Positions 40,233 through 49,728 of a DNA stretch of 64,000 nucleotides are shown in pieces. The notes below the pieces were generated by a model, which worked only from the letters and a program-made list of their open reading frames with translations, ran no database searches and was not told where the DNA came from. Location: NCBI GenBank assembly GCA_902168185.1, contig CABHOV010000035.1, positions 62,001-126,000 on the forward strand, read 5' to 3'. The translations under genes were made by a program, and so were the position numbers. Each line of letters begins with the position of its first letter. Within the stretch, counting starts at the first letter, position 1. Origin of the DNA: an uncultured Bacteroides sp. (GTDB lineage Bacteria; Bacteroidota; Bacteroidia; Cytophagales; Cyclobacteriaceae).

Positions 40233-41006
40233 TTACCATTGAATTTTCTCTTTATTCAAAAATGCCTGAATGCCTTTAATACAATCTTCACTGGTACGAG
40301 CTTTGGCGTTCATCGTTGACGCAAACGTTAGCGCATCATCCAAAGGCATGGATTGTATAGATGCTATCATTTGCTTGGTAAGCTCCATGGAATTGGAAGA
40401 GTTTGTATGGATCAACCGATGAGAAAACTCCAACACTTCACTTTCTATTTTTTCTTTATCAACTATATAATTGATAAGCCCTATGCGATACGCGTCTTCG
40501 GCCGTTATCAAATCTCCACTCAATAAAAGTTGCTTTGCTTTCGCTTCGCCAATCTTGCGCAGTAAAAATACCATGACAATGGCGGGTATAAAACCGATCT
40601 TCACTTCGGTATACCCAAACTTTGCTTCCGGTACTGCGAATATAAAATCGCATACCGATGCAAGACCACAACCGCCAGCGAGAGCATGGCCTTGTACTTG
40701 CGCGATCACTACTTTATTCAAGGTATATATCTTGAGGAATAATTCTTTCAAGTGGTTTGAGTCAGCTAAATTTTCTTCGTAGGAAAACTTTTGTAACTGC
40801 TGCAGATATTCAAGGTCAGCTCCGGCACAAAACGCTTCACCGTTCGCCCGTAGTATAATTACTTTTACAGTGGTGTCATCCTCTGCTTTGGTGAAAGCTT
40901 CCTTCAACGCTGCTACCAATTCAAAACTTAACGCATTACGTTTCTCCGGACGATTCAGTGTAACATATCCTATGCGATCTTTTATAGTATATTCAATCTG
41001 GTTCAT
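40233..41006 (-). CDS. Enoyl-CoA hydratase/isomerase family protein
   Basis: IGYVTLNRPEKRNALSFELVAALKEAF, ILRANGEAFCAGADLEYLQ, AQVQGHALAGGCGLASVCDFIFAVPEAKFGYTEVKIGFIPA. Confidence 0.94.
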   Translation of the reverse strand: MNQIEYTIKDRIGYVTLNRPEKRNALSFELVAALKEAFTKAEDDTTVKVIILRANGEAFCAGADLEYLQQLQKFSYEENLADSNHLKELFLKIYTLNKVVIAQVQGHALAGGCGLASVCDFIFAVPEAKFGYTEVKIGFIPAIVMVFLLRKIGEAKAKQLLLSGDLITAEDAYRIGLINYIVDKEKIESEVLEFSHRLIHTNSSNSMELTKQMIASIQSMPLDDALTFASTMNAKARTSEDCIKGIQAFLNKEKIQW

Positions 41007-41031
41007 GCTATATGATGTTTGAAGTATGGTA

Positions 41032-43101
41032 TTAAATCATTTTAACAAATGCGCCTTCGTGCCATACCGAGTACAAGTTGATATTCAACTTTGCAGCCTG
41101 GTCCAGCAATCTGCCTGCAAAATAGTAAGAGTTACTGCTATCGAGAATTATTTGGGAAGCATGTATCGATGCCAGCGATGAAAGATTTCTCACTGCGTTA
41201 TTGGAAACGAAGAGGTAGTCGACTGTCATTCCCATGGGTATCGTATTACCATTCAGTATCTGCAGGATAGATTTACCATGCCAGGTAAAACTCCGGTAAC
41301 CTTGTGCTATACCTGGGTCTATAGCGTTTACAATGGCAACACCATGTTGCAACCTGTTGGGATGAATATGAAACCGGATAGAGGAAGCATTTTTTATCAA
41401 TACGGAATCGGTAAAAAAATAAGCCTGACCATGATCTATAAGATCCATAGCACTGTGGTGGGGCACTTTGTATATAGCAATTCCTCTACCTTCTACGTCC
41501 TCATAAAAATGATTCCATTGCCCGACAACAAACAAAATAGCGCATGCAAAAGCGGATACTAAATATGGAAATTTTCGATACTGAAAAAGAAGTACACCAC
41601 CTGTGATTACACCCATCAACATCCAGCTTTGAAATGTATTGATATAAATATTATCAACCAGACTAAATGGAAATGCTTCCACTGTAAACACCACTATATT
41701 CAGCGCCTGTATAGTCCATTGAAGTAATAGTCCCAAGAAGCTGGCTAGTGGGTTGATAAAACTAACGACCAACACTAGTAAGCCTATAACCAATACAAGA
41801 AATGAGCCCGGTATAACCAGTAAGTTCGAGAGCAAAAAATAATTGGGGAACTGATGAAAGTATAATAATCCCAGTGATAGTGTAGCAAGTTGCGCTGCGA
41901 TCGAAACGCTTGTGATCTTCCAGACCTCGTCCAATAGGCGTGAATTGGGTTCCCAAAGATTATAGAGCCCTGGCTGCAAATATACTATACCCAATACCGC
42001 CAGGTAGGAAAGCTGAAAGGCAACCGACATGATCATATAGGGTTCGTATGCCAGTAAACAAAGTGCAGACGATGCGAGTATATTGTATATATTCGTCTGC
42101 CGGTTCCAGGTCTTGGCAACCACTATAAATGTAAACATGGTTACGGCTCGCAGCACAGAAGGTGAAAGGCCGGTGATAAAAGCGTATCCCCAGAGCACAA
42201 CAAGACTCAATATAGCCTGGATCAATCGACCTGATTTTGATTTACCGAGTGGATGTAACAGCCAGAGTATAATCATATAAATTATGCTGATATGCAGCCC
42301 CGATACCGCGAGCACGTGCATGGCACCGGTAGCAGCATACGCATTTAGCAAATCATTGTCGAGACCATCGGTTACACCGAGTACGAGTGCAGAGGCAATG
42401 GCTTGCTCCCGTTCGCCTGTAACGAACTTTGTTAATGTAGTATCAGCCCATATTCGGGCTTTGATAGCATAGTATATAATTACAGAGGATGGATTGCTCG
42501 CAATATATTTTACATCGTTTTGTCGCACGAACTGCTGGTAATATACCTTACGAAATGCCAGAAAACGTTTATAGTCAAACTCTCCCGGATTACCAGGAGC
42601 CGGAACAATCTGCGGATTGCCTTTCACCAGAAGTATATCTCCGTATTGATACGGTTTCTTAAAATCAGTTTTTGGAAAATATAGTACTATATTACCACGA
42701 TATTTCTCCCAGCCATCTTTTGTTTTTACACATCTTACAGTGGCTTCTGCTTTCCACGACCGCTCCTTACTCTGAGCATTACTAATTATAGCAGCCTCGT
42801 AAAATTCGACTGGTGTTTGGAGATTGATGAGGTTATCTTTCCTTCTTGCATCAGTGCTGTTGATCAGGTGGAGGTAGCCCGCCAGAAATATAATCAACAG
42901 TCCTAAAAACCCGGGATTGAAAAATGGTCTCTTATATACCTGCTGTAAAACAAAACGGATCACATAGCATACCAGCAATATGAGAAAGAGAATTACAAGA
43001 CTTTTTTCAGGAAGAAAATCAGGTAGGTATATCCCCAGTAATATACCGGCAATAAAAAACACAACCATGCGAACAACGGCATACGGAATCCAACGGAGCA
43101 T
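41032..43101 (-). CDS. ComEC/Rec2 family competence protein
   Basis: NPGEFDYKRFLAFRKVYYQQFV; ALVLGVTDGLDNDLLNAYAATGAMHVLAVSGLHISIIYMIILWLL; GLSPSVLRAVTMFTF; many TM segments. Confidence 0.9.
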   Translation of the reverse strand: MLRWIPYAVVRMVVFFIAGILLGIYLPDFLPEKSLVILFLILLVCYVIRFVLQQVYKRPFFNPGFLGLLIIFLAGYLHLINSTDARRKDNLINLQTPVEFYEAAIISNAQSKERSWKAEATVRCVKTKDGWEKYRGNIVLYFPKTDFKKPYQYGDILLVKGNPQIVPAPGNPGEFDYKRFLAFRKVYYQQFVRQNDVKYIASNPSSVIIYYAIKARIWADTTLTKFVTGEREQAIASALVLGVTDGLDNDLLNAYAATGAMHVLAVSGLHISIIYMIILWLLHPLGKSKSGRLIQAILSLVVLWGYAFITGLSPSVLRAVTMFTFIVVAKTWNRQTNIYNILASSALCLLAYEPYMIMSVAFQLSYLAVLGIVYLQPGLYNLWEPNSRLLDEVWKITSVSIAAQLATLSLGLLYFHQFPNYFLLSNLLVIPGSFLVLVIGLLVLVVSFINPLASFLGLLLQWTIQALNIVVFTVEAFPFSLVDNIYINTFQSWMLMGVITGGVLLFQYRKFPYLVSAFACAILFVVGQWNHFYEDVEGRGIAIYKVPHHSAMDLIDHGQAYFFTDSVLIKNASSIRFHIHPNRLQHGVAIVNAIDPGIAQGYRSFTWHGKSILQILNGNTIPMGMTVDYLFVSNNAVRNLSSLASIHASQIILDSSNSYYFAGRLLDQAAKLNINLYSVWHEGAFVKMI

Positions 43102-43167
43102 ACTGATATAGTAAGAAGGAAAGTTAGGAAAATTCTGATGAGCGTTCCTAACTTCCTCTGTACTTAT

Positions 43168-44127
43168 CTATCGAATGTCATTCGCTTCGCGGTGGTATGC
43201 TTCTATAATATCACGCACAAGCCGGTGGCGCACTACATCTTTCTCATTCAACTCAACCATACCAATTCCTTTTACTTCGCGCAGTATACGGATGGCTTCC
43301 TTCAGTCCGGAACTTTGGCGCGATGGTAAATCGATCTGAGACGTATCTCCCGTTACAATCATTTTAGAATCCGGCCCCATACGGGTGAGGAACATCTTCA
43401 TCTGCATCGGCGTGGTATTCTGTGCTTCATCGAGTAAGATAAAAGCATTGTTCAGCGTACGTCCACGCATATAGGCCAGCGGTGCGATCTCGATGATCTC
43501 GCGCTCCATATAGTATCGGAGCTTTTCAAATGGAATCATATCGTTCAGCCCATCATAGATGGGACGAAGGTATGGATCGATCTTCTCCTTTAAATCACCG
43601 GGAAGAAAACCAAGGTTCTCTCCTGCTTCTACTGCCGGGCGCGTAATGATAATTTTCTTGACTTGCTTATTTTTCAAGGCGCGTACTGCGAGTGCTACCG
43701 AGATATAGGTCTTCCCTGTACCGGCAGGGCCAAGCGCAAAGACGAGATCATTTTCCTTTACTGCATCAACGAGCTTTTGCTGATTGACTGTTTTAGGTTT
43801 TATAGGATTACCCTTCGTGCCATAGATGATAATATCCTCTGCCGGTTGTTGGTTATCCGGAAGCATGATCTCATGCTCATGCGAAATGTAATTTTGGACA
43901 TTCTCCTCCGTTACCTTACCATATTTATGATAGTGCTCTATAAGCGAAGCCAGGATGTCATCGATCTGTACAATCTCCGAAGTAGATCCTTTTATATGTA
44001 TCTGGTTTCCGCGTGATATGATTCGACTCTTAGGGAATGCAGCAGCCAGTGTATCAATAGTTTTATTGGCAACTCCCAGGAAATCGATCAGGGAAATATT
44101 TTCAAGTGTTACTGTTTTTTCTATCAA
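43168..44127 (-). CDS. PhoH family protein
   Basis: IKPKTVNQQKLVDAVKENDLVFALGPAGTGKTYISVALAV, IITRPAVEAGENLGFLPGDLKEKIDPYLRPIYDGL, FILLDEAQNTTPMQMKMFLTRMGPDSKMIVTGDTSQIDLP. Confidence 0.95.
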   Translation of the reverse strand: MIEKTVTLENISLIDFLGVANKTIDTLAAAFPKSRIISRGNQIHIKGSTSEIVQIDDILASLIEHYHKYGKVTEENVQNYISHEHEIMLPDNQQPAEDIIIYGTKGNPIKPKTVNQQKLVDAVKENDLVFALGPAGTGKTYISVALAVRALKNKQVKKIIITRPAVEAGENLGFLPGDLKEKIDPYLRPIYDGLNDMIPFEKLRYYMEREIIEIAPLAYMRGRTLNNAFILLDEAQNTTPMQMKMFLTRMGPDSKMIVTGDTSQIDLPSRQSSGLKEAIRILREVKGIGMVELNEKDVVRHRLVRDIIEAYHREANDIR

Positions 44128-44310
44128 CTATTTCGTTGTTAAATGTTAGACATCAGATAATGTTCTCAAAGTGTATCGGTTTGCTTCAGCTACTTTTACA
44201 TGGTATTAAATTTAACCAAGAGGGTCTTCACAAAGTTCAATACACTATATGCTCTAAAAATGTTTACTTTGCCAAATCAAAATTAATGAATATCTGCCGC
44301 AGCATCAACC

Positions 44311-45084
44311 ATGGCCATCGTTACACTTCTTACGGACTCAGGTGAAAGTGACCATTACGTGGCAGCGATCAAAGCCCGCATCATTACTATCAACCCGGGC
44401 ATTCGGGTTGAAGACATCAGTCATAAAATAAAACCTTCAGACATCGGGCATGCTGCCTTTGTACTTCGGGCGGTGTTCCGCGATTTCCCGAAAGGGACAG
44501 TACACCTGGTAGGCGTTGACTCAACCGGAAGTCGTGGCGATGCTTTTATCGCGCTCCAACTCGAAGATCATTTTTTTGTAGGATGTGATAACGGTTTATT
44601 CGGATTGATCAGTGATCGATCGCATCAGCAATTAGTCGAGCTTAATACCCTTAATGCCATCAGCACTACATTTCCGGAGCGCGATGTTTTTGCGCCAGCT
44701 GCCGTGAAACTGGCCAGCGGTGTTTCGATTACCAACCTCGGTAAGCCGATGCCTAACTTTAAGAAAATGATCGACCGCCAGGTTAAGGCAACGAAAAAAC
44801 AAATTACGGGCACCGTTATTCGCGTTGATGGGATGGGCAATCTTATCACGAACATACCCAAAGATGCGTTTGATATTTTAAGCAATGGCAAGCAGTATAC
44901 CGTACAATTTGGAGGAGAAAAATTCAGAAGAATTCACACGCAATATAACCAGGCGGAACAAGGCGAATGCTTCATCGTATTCAACAGCCTTGGCTTGCTT
45001 GAAGTAGGGATATATAAAGGAAATGCAGCCGAATTACTTGGACTGGATTACGATAGTACTGTAAGCATTCTCTTCGAAGAATAA
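44311..45084 (+). CDS. SAM hydrolase / SAM hydroxide adenosyltransferase (DUF62 family)
   Basis: IVTLLTDSGESDHYVAAIKARI, DISHKIKPSDIGHAAFVL, GTVHLVGVDSTGSRGDAF, GCDNGLFGLI, GTVIRVDGMGNLITNI. Confidence 0.92.
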   Translation: MAIVTLLTDSGESDHYVAAIKARIITINPGIRVEDISHKIKPSDIGHAAFVLRAVFRDFPKGTVHLVGVDSTGSRGDAFIALQLEDHFFVGCDNGLFGLISDRSHQQLVELNTLNAISTTFPERDVFAPAAVKLASGVSITNLGKPMPNFKKMIDRQVKATKKQITGTVIRVDGMGNLITNIPKDAFDILSNGKQYTVQFGGEKFRRIHTQYNQAEQGECFIVFNSLGLLEVGIYKGNAAELLGLDYDSTVSILFEE

Positions 45085-45285
45085 TCAGAGATCAGCACGT
45101 CTGCGTCTCACCAAACGATTAACACCGTAACCAAACAACGCCAGGGCTACCCCCATAAGCATGATGCTTACAACGTAGGCGCTAACATACCCTACCTTCC
45201 AGTTTATTCTATGAAGAACTCCTTGAGAGAATAAAGCAACAACGCTAACAAAGACTATAAGAAATACACTAACTTTTTTCATCAT
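45085..45285 (-). CDS. Small two-TM membrane protein
   Basis: MMKKVSVFLIVFVSVVALFSQGVLHRINWKVGYVSAYVVSIMLMGVALALFGYGVNRLVRRRRADL; internal Met chosen. Confidence 0.6.
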   Translation of the reverse strand: MMKKVSVFLIVFVSVVALFSQGVLHRINWKVGYVSAYVVSIMLMGVALALFGYGVNRLVRRRRADL

Positions 45286-45318
45286 AACGATTTGACATTG
45301 CAAGGTAAAGAAACGGAC

Positions 45319-45611
45319 ATGATTATAAGAATTGTACGAATGCATTTTACGGAAGCGGGCGTTGAAGAATTTTTATCCATCTTTCATCAGCATAAAAATG
45401 CGATCAGAAATTTTGAAGGATGCACACATCTTGAACTCTTAAAAGATACAGCTCCCCAACCATCTATACAACGCTGAGCCATTGGAACAGCACACAGGAT
45501 CTTGACCGGTATAGAAAGTCTGAGTTGTTCGGAACGGTTTGGGTGCCCGTTAAAACGCTTTTCGCGGAACGTCCACAGGCCTTTTCATTTGAAAAATTTA
45601 TCGAGTTGTAA
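45319..45611 (+). pseudogene. Antibiotic-biosynthesis-monooxygenase (ABM)-like protein with a single frameshift
   Basis: Frame 1: MIIRIVRMHFTEAGVEEFLSIFHQHKNAIRNFEGCTHLELLKDTAPQP; then in another frame IYTTLSHWNSTQDLDRYRKSELFGTVWVPVKTLFAERPQAFSFEKFIEL*. Shift near 45453-45463 (gctccccaaccatc). Confidence 0.8.
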
Positions 45612-45655
45612 AGCATTTATGTGTACAAATATTTAAAAGAAGAATAACGGAACTG

Positions 45656-45685
45656 TTGACGTGCTTAATTTTTCAATTATATTTG
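45656..45685 (+). promoter_or_regulatory. Bacteroidota-type promoter for tRNA-Leu
   Basis: TTG (45656-45658), 19-nt spacer, TATATTTG (45678-45685). Confidence 0.7.
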
Positions 45686-45707
45686 CAGTCCGATTTTAAA
45701 AACACAA

Positions 45708-45789
45708 GCCAAAGTGGCGGAATTGGTAGACGCGCACGACTCAAAATCGTGTATCGCAAGATGTGTGGGTTCGATTCCCACCTTTGGTA
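45708..45789 (+). tRNA. tRNA-Leu(CAA)
   Basis: GCCAAAG-TG-GCGGAATTGGTAGACGCG-CACGA-CTCAAAA-TCGTG-variable arm-TGTGGG-TTCGATT-CCCAC-CTTTGGT-A; anticodon CAA, long variable arm. Confidence 0.93.
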
Positions 45790-45796
45790 CAGATCT

Positions 45797-45823
45797 AAAC
45801 CCGACTCTCAAGGTCGGGTTTTT
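45797..45823 (+). terminator. Intrinsic terminator after tRNA-Leu
   Basis: aaacccgac-tctcaag-gtcgggtttttc. Confidence 0.85.
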
Positions 45824-46164
45824 CTTTTTTCTAAATAAAGATGACAATTCAGATTCCATTGAGTTTCTTCTTTAAGAATATCCATCCATCTCCACCAACC
45901 TCTATTTTACGTAAACTTGATGGCCTTGTTCAAACTCCTCCCCCAACTATATATAGTTAAAGTGAGTATTTACTTCGCAGCAAAATTAGGCCGACTGTCT
46001 TTACAAGACAACTAACCAGGCTATAAATTGCGACCCATTATTACCTAGAAATATATAGGTATTTATACAGACAGTGCGATCAGTCCTGTGGTGATATATA
46101 AAACCAGTACTTCTCCATTTATCTGCATAAAGCACTTACGCTCATGCGCCTTCGAGAATAAAAT

Positions 46165-46191
46165 AGCCCATCAGTGTAATACTGATGGGCT
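46165..46191 (-). terminator. Hairpin terminator for the FtsX permease
   Basis: agcccatcagt-gtaat-actgatgggct, 11-bp perfect stem; T-rich on the minus strand. Confidence 0.75.
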
Positions 46192-46273
46192 AAGATGATT
46201 ATTCATTATTATATATTTTACGATTATACTTTTAAAGGACGCAACGAGTTAATCCTGTTTACTTCTCTCAGAT

Positions 46274-48967
46274 CTAATCCATCTTCAACGAGTCCACCGG
46301 ATTACTTTTTGATGCCCGGAGAGTTTGTGATCCGATTGTAATCAATCCCAATGTCAGTAAAACAAGCGTTCCTAGAAAGACGGTACCAAAGCCGAAGTCG
46401 ACACGGTTGGGAAGCTTCTGCAGCCAAAGATTATTAAGTGCATAGCTCAACGGTGCCCCTATACTTATCGCTATCATCAACACCTTTAAAAATTCCCGCG
46501 AGAGTAAAAAAGCAATCTTCAACGTCTCTGCACCTAAAACTTTTCGAATGCCGATTTCTTTCTTTTTTCGTTCAGCTGTATACATGGCCATTCCCAACAT
46601 TCCGAGACAGGCGATAACTACTGAGAGAAACGCGATGAAGCCGAGGATAGAAACTATATCCAGAATTCCCTGGTGGGTGGTTGCCAACTGATCATCAAAG
46701 AATTCATACTTGAATGGATGTATCGGATCTATATGCTTCCATCGCTCTTCCATCTTTGCAACTGTTCCCATCAGGTCTTCTGAAATAACTTTGACATTTA
46801 TATACATGAAATTCGGTTGATTGCGTAACACCAATGGACCTATGTCGTGTGAGTTGACCAATAGCTTATATCGGAAATCTTCTACTACTCCAATTACTTC
46901 AAGCGATTCTTTGCCCCACTTGGTTTCAAACACTTCACCTATAATTTCCGCAGGATATTTATAGCCAAGTTTCTCCACTGCTTCCTTGTTCACTACTATA
47001 AATCTATCAGAAGACTCGCCTGCCTTCGGCAGGTTTTTTCCTGCTATAATTTTTAGTCCCAAATTCCCAATAAAATTATCATCGGTCAGTAATATTCCAG
47101 CTGGTGCATATTCTGCCTCGCTATCAGCTTTCTTAATTTCAATATTATTATTTTCCCCTGTAGCTGGGATTATATTACAGGCGGAGACTCCAACAACACC
47201 GGGTACAGCACTTAACTCGTTTGCCAGCTTCTGATGATCTATACCTTGCAACTGTATATTTACAACGTTACTGGAAGTGAAACCATAGTCAAACGCCAGA
47301 AAATGTTTGAACTGGTTGAATATTAAAATGGAAGTGGTGATAAAGAATAGTGATATAACAAATTGAGAAACACTCAATACTTTGCGGAGCCCAAGCTTGC
47401 CCAGATTAATATTATTTAATTTTTTAAGTACACTTACCGGTTGGTATCCAGATAGGTGAAAAGCAGGATATATACCGGCAAGTATACCAATCAACAGTGC
47501 AAAGCCGATGAAGATGAAATATACCGGCACAGTGGAAGGAAGTTCAAAATTCAAGTGCTTGTTAATCCAGAGCCCTTTAAAAGCAGGCTTAATAAAAAGC
47601 AGCATAATTATAGCCATGGTTACAGCAAGCAATGCCGTAATAACCGACTCACTTAAAAATTGAAAGACCAGTGCTTTTCTGTTGGCTCCGGTAACCTTGC
47701 GTATGCCTATCTCCTTCGCTCTTGTTAATGCCCGGGCTATTGAAAGGTTGGTATAATTCAAACACGCAGATATCATGATCACCAGTGCGAGCACTATCAA
47801 AAAATAATAGCCCGCCAATGGCATTCTGTCACTGGTATCATTTCCTTGCAAACCAAGTTGTACATCACCTAATGCCTGGGCTTCGAGACGGAAGCCTTTT
47901 GTCTGTTCTGCTTTTATCGTAGCATACTTGCGCGCAACAAGATCGTTTAAAGCGTCAGCCAGATCATTACGCGTTTTATCGGGAGCCAGCACGGTATAGG
48001 TATAGGTACGAAAATACCACTCCCAGTTATTCGATAAGTCTTCCAGTTTCTTTTCTGCATAGAGGGCTGGCCGTGACGCCATCGAAACCAGTATATCAAA
48101 TTTTAAATGCGATCTATACTTTGCTTCATCCAGCACACCGGTAATGGTGAAACTTCCCCACGATACAGGAGTAGCACCTCCGCCATTGTGCTTTAAAGGG
48201 AATGGCAATTGCCGATCAGAGAATTCAACTGTCTTTCCGATGGGGTTTTCGTCTCGGAATAATTGATATGCCAGAGCCTTTGATATGACGATCGTATTGG
48301 GTGCTACCAATGCTTTATTTGCGTTACCCTGCTCCAACTCAAAACTGAATACGCGAAAGAAAGAGGGCTCTGCAAAATAACCACCGGCTTCAACAACCTG
48401 GTGGTTATATAGTATATCTCCTCCTACCCCGGGAGTAACGTTGGTTGATTCTTCAATGATCGGATATTCAGCTTTCAATGCATTTGCCAATGGAAACGGA
48501 CTTGTAGCATACGGATGTCGCGAGCCTTCCTGATCGGAAAGTATACGGTATATCCTGTCTTTTTTCTCATGAAACTGATCGTAACTTTTTTGATCGGCAA
48601 TCATCAGTATAATCAACATACATACCGACATGGCTACCGCCAGACCAAAAACATTAATAAAGGAAAACATCTTATACTTCAGTATATTCCGAATGCCTAC
48701 TTTAAAGTAATTTCTAAACATATCGTAGTTGTTTATGTGATTATATTCCTGAACAGGCCTGATAATGCTTGGTCTGCAGAGCAGTAAAACATCTATAGCA
48801 AAATTTCGATCCGCTTTTCTTTTTCCAGCTTCATGGTACCGTTCGTGGTATAGCTCCATCAAGTCACCTTCGATACTGTCTCTCAATTCAGGGTGACAAA
48901 ACCATCTGAAGAAGTGTAGAAAAATGCGAGGAGGAAGTGGTTTATCATTCATCATATCATCCTGCAA
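46274..48967 (-). CDS. FtsX-like ABC permease with N-terminal permease-prefix domain
   Basis: N-term PPRIFLHFFRWFCHPELRDSIEGDLMELYHERYHEAGKRKADRNF prefix; MacB-type domain; YTNLSIARALTRAKEIGIRKVTGANR; AERKKKEIGIRKVLGAETLKI; C-terminus GLITIGSQTLRASKSNPVDSLKMD. Confidence 0.93.
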   Translation of the reverse strand: MQDDMMNDKPLPPRIFLHFFRWFCHPELRDSIEGDLMELYHERYHEAGKRKADRNFAIDVLLLCRPSIIRPVQEYNHINNYDMFRNYFKVGIRNILKYKMFSFINVFGLAVAMSVCMLIILMIADQKSYDQFHEKKDRIYRILSDQEGSRHPYATSPFPLANALKAEYPIIEESTNVTPGVGGDILYNHQVVEAGGYFAEPSFFRVFSFELEQGNANKALVAPNTIVISKALAYQLFRDENPIGKTVEFSDRQLPFPLKHNGGGATPVSWGSFTITGVLDEAKYRSHLKFDILVSMASRPALYAEKKLEDLSNNWEWYFRTYTYTVLAPDKTRNDLADALNDLVARKYATIKAEQTKGFRLEAQALGDVQLGLQGNDTSDRMPLAGYYFLIVLALVIMISACLNYTNLSIARALTRAKEIGIRKVTGANRKALVFQFLSESVITALLAVTMAIIMLLFIKPAFKGLWINKHLNFELPSTVPVYFIFIGFALLIGILAGIYPAFHLSGYQPVSVLKKLNNINLGKLGLRKVLSVSQFVISLFFITTSILIFNQFKHFLAFDYGFTSSNVVNIQLQGIDHQKLANELSAVPGVVGVSACNIIPATGENNNIEIKKADSEAEYAPAGILLTDDNFIGNLGLKIIAGKNLPKAGESSDRFIVVNKEAVEKLGYKYPAEIIGEVFETKWGKESLEVIGVVEDFRYKLLVNSHDIGPLVLRNQPNFMYINVKVISEDLMGTVAKMEERWKHIDPIHPFKYEFFDDQLATTHQGILDIVSILGFIAFLSVVIACLGMLGMAMYTAERKKKEIGIRKVLGAETLKIAFLLSREFLKVLMIAISIGAPLSYALNNLWLQKLPNRVDFGFGTVFLGTLVLLTLGLITIGSQTLRASKSNPVDSLKMD

Positions 48968-49298
48968 TTTTAAGGTTCAATGCTATCTTCGGAATATCAC
49001 GCCACAAATCATCGCGTGTACTCTTGGTATATTCCATCGCCCGTTTACCCAATGCAGTAATACTGAAATATCGCTTTGGCCGACCGGCACGTTCCTGTGT
49101 TGACTCACCATCAAACGATTTGAGATATCCTTTTTGTTCGAGTCTTTTAAGTGCAGATTGCAACGCACCAACGCTCACCTTTCGTGATAGCCTTGTCTCA
49201 ATTTCTTTTTTTATAGATACTCCGTACGCCTCATTATATAGTACACCTACGGTAAGCATGACCACTTCTTCAAACTCGCCTAATTGATATTTTTTCAT
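48957..49298 (-). CDS. PadR family transcriptional regulator
   Basis: LGEFEEVVMLTVGVLYNEAYGVSIKKEIETRLSRKVSVGALQSALKRLEQKGYLKSFDGESTQERAGRPKRYFSITALGKRAMEYTKS. Overlaps the permease start. Confidence 0.93.
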   Translation of the reverse strand: MKKYQLGEFEEVVMLTVGVLYNEAYGVSIKKEIETRLSRKVSVGALQSALKRLEQKGYLKSFDGESTQERAGRPKRYFSITALGKRAMEYTKSTRDDLWRDIPKIALNLKIAG

Positions 49299-49575
49299 CC
49301 GGCATAATTAATTCCTATTCGTAGTATTAATATTTATGCCAAAGTAAAAACAAGCGAAGATTGTCTTAAATGGCCCATCGGCAGATAAAGATTGTTCACA
49401 TCCGTACATTTTTTGAATCAATGCGGTCAATAGCTATCGTAACGAATTCATTGGGTAACTCAGAAAATAGCGAGAAGGTCCAGCACATTAATTCAAACCT
49501 CCTTAAGGAATTTTTGACACTTCCAGTCGTGCTCCTATCGGTTTTAAGAGAAGCAGGCTGAAGTTGAGACCAATA

Positions 49576-49608
49576 AAAAAGCTGTCTCAAAATTTGAGAC
49601 AGCTTTTT
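49576..49608. terminator. Strong near-perfect hairpin terminator
   Basis: aaaaagctgtctcaaa-a-tttgagacagcttttt. Confidence 0.8.
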
Positions 49609-49728
49609 ATATAAACTATATTCTTCAAAGACTACTAATGGACAGTATTGCCACCAGAGTTGTTAAATTTAAAATACTCCAGATGTTTCATACATTATCC
49701 ACCCGTGAAAAATCAATCATATTATAAA

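Noticed and set aside
45656-45859. ORFs 45656-45838 (+) and 45677-45859 (-)
   Set aside because: Both cover tRNA-Leu and its terminator; spurious translation of an RNA gene.
49370-49561. 63-aa plus-strand ORF followed by a strong terminator
   Set aside because: A terminator just downstream is suggestive, but the sequence shows no domain and an overlapping minus ORF is equally open; not enough support.
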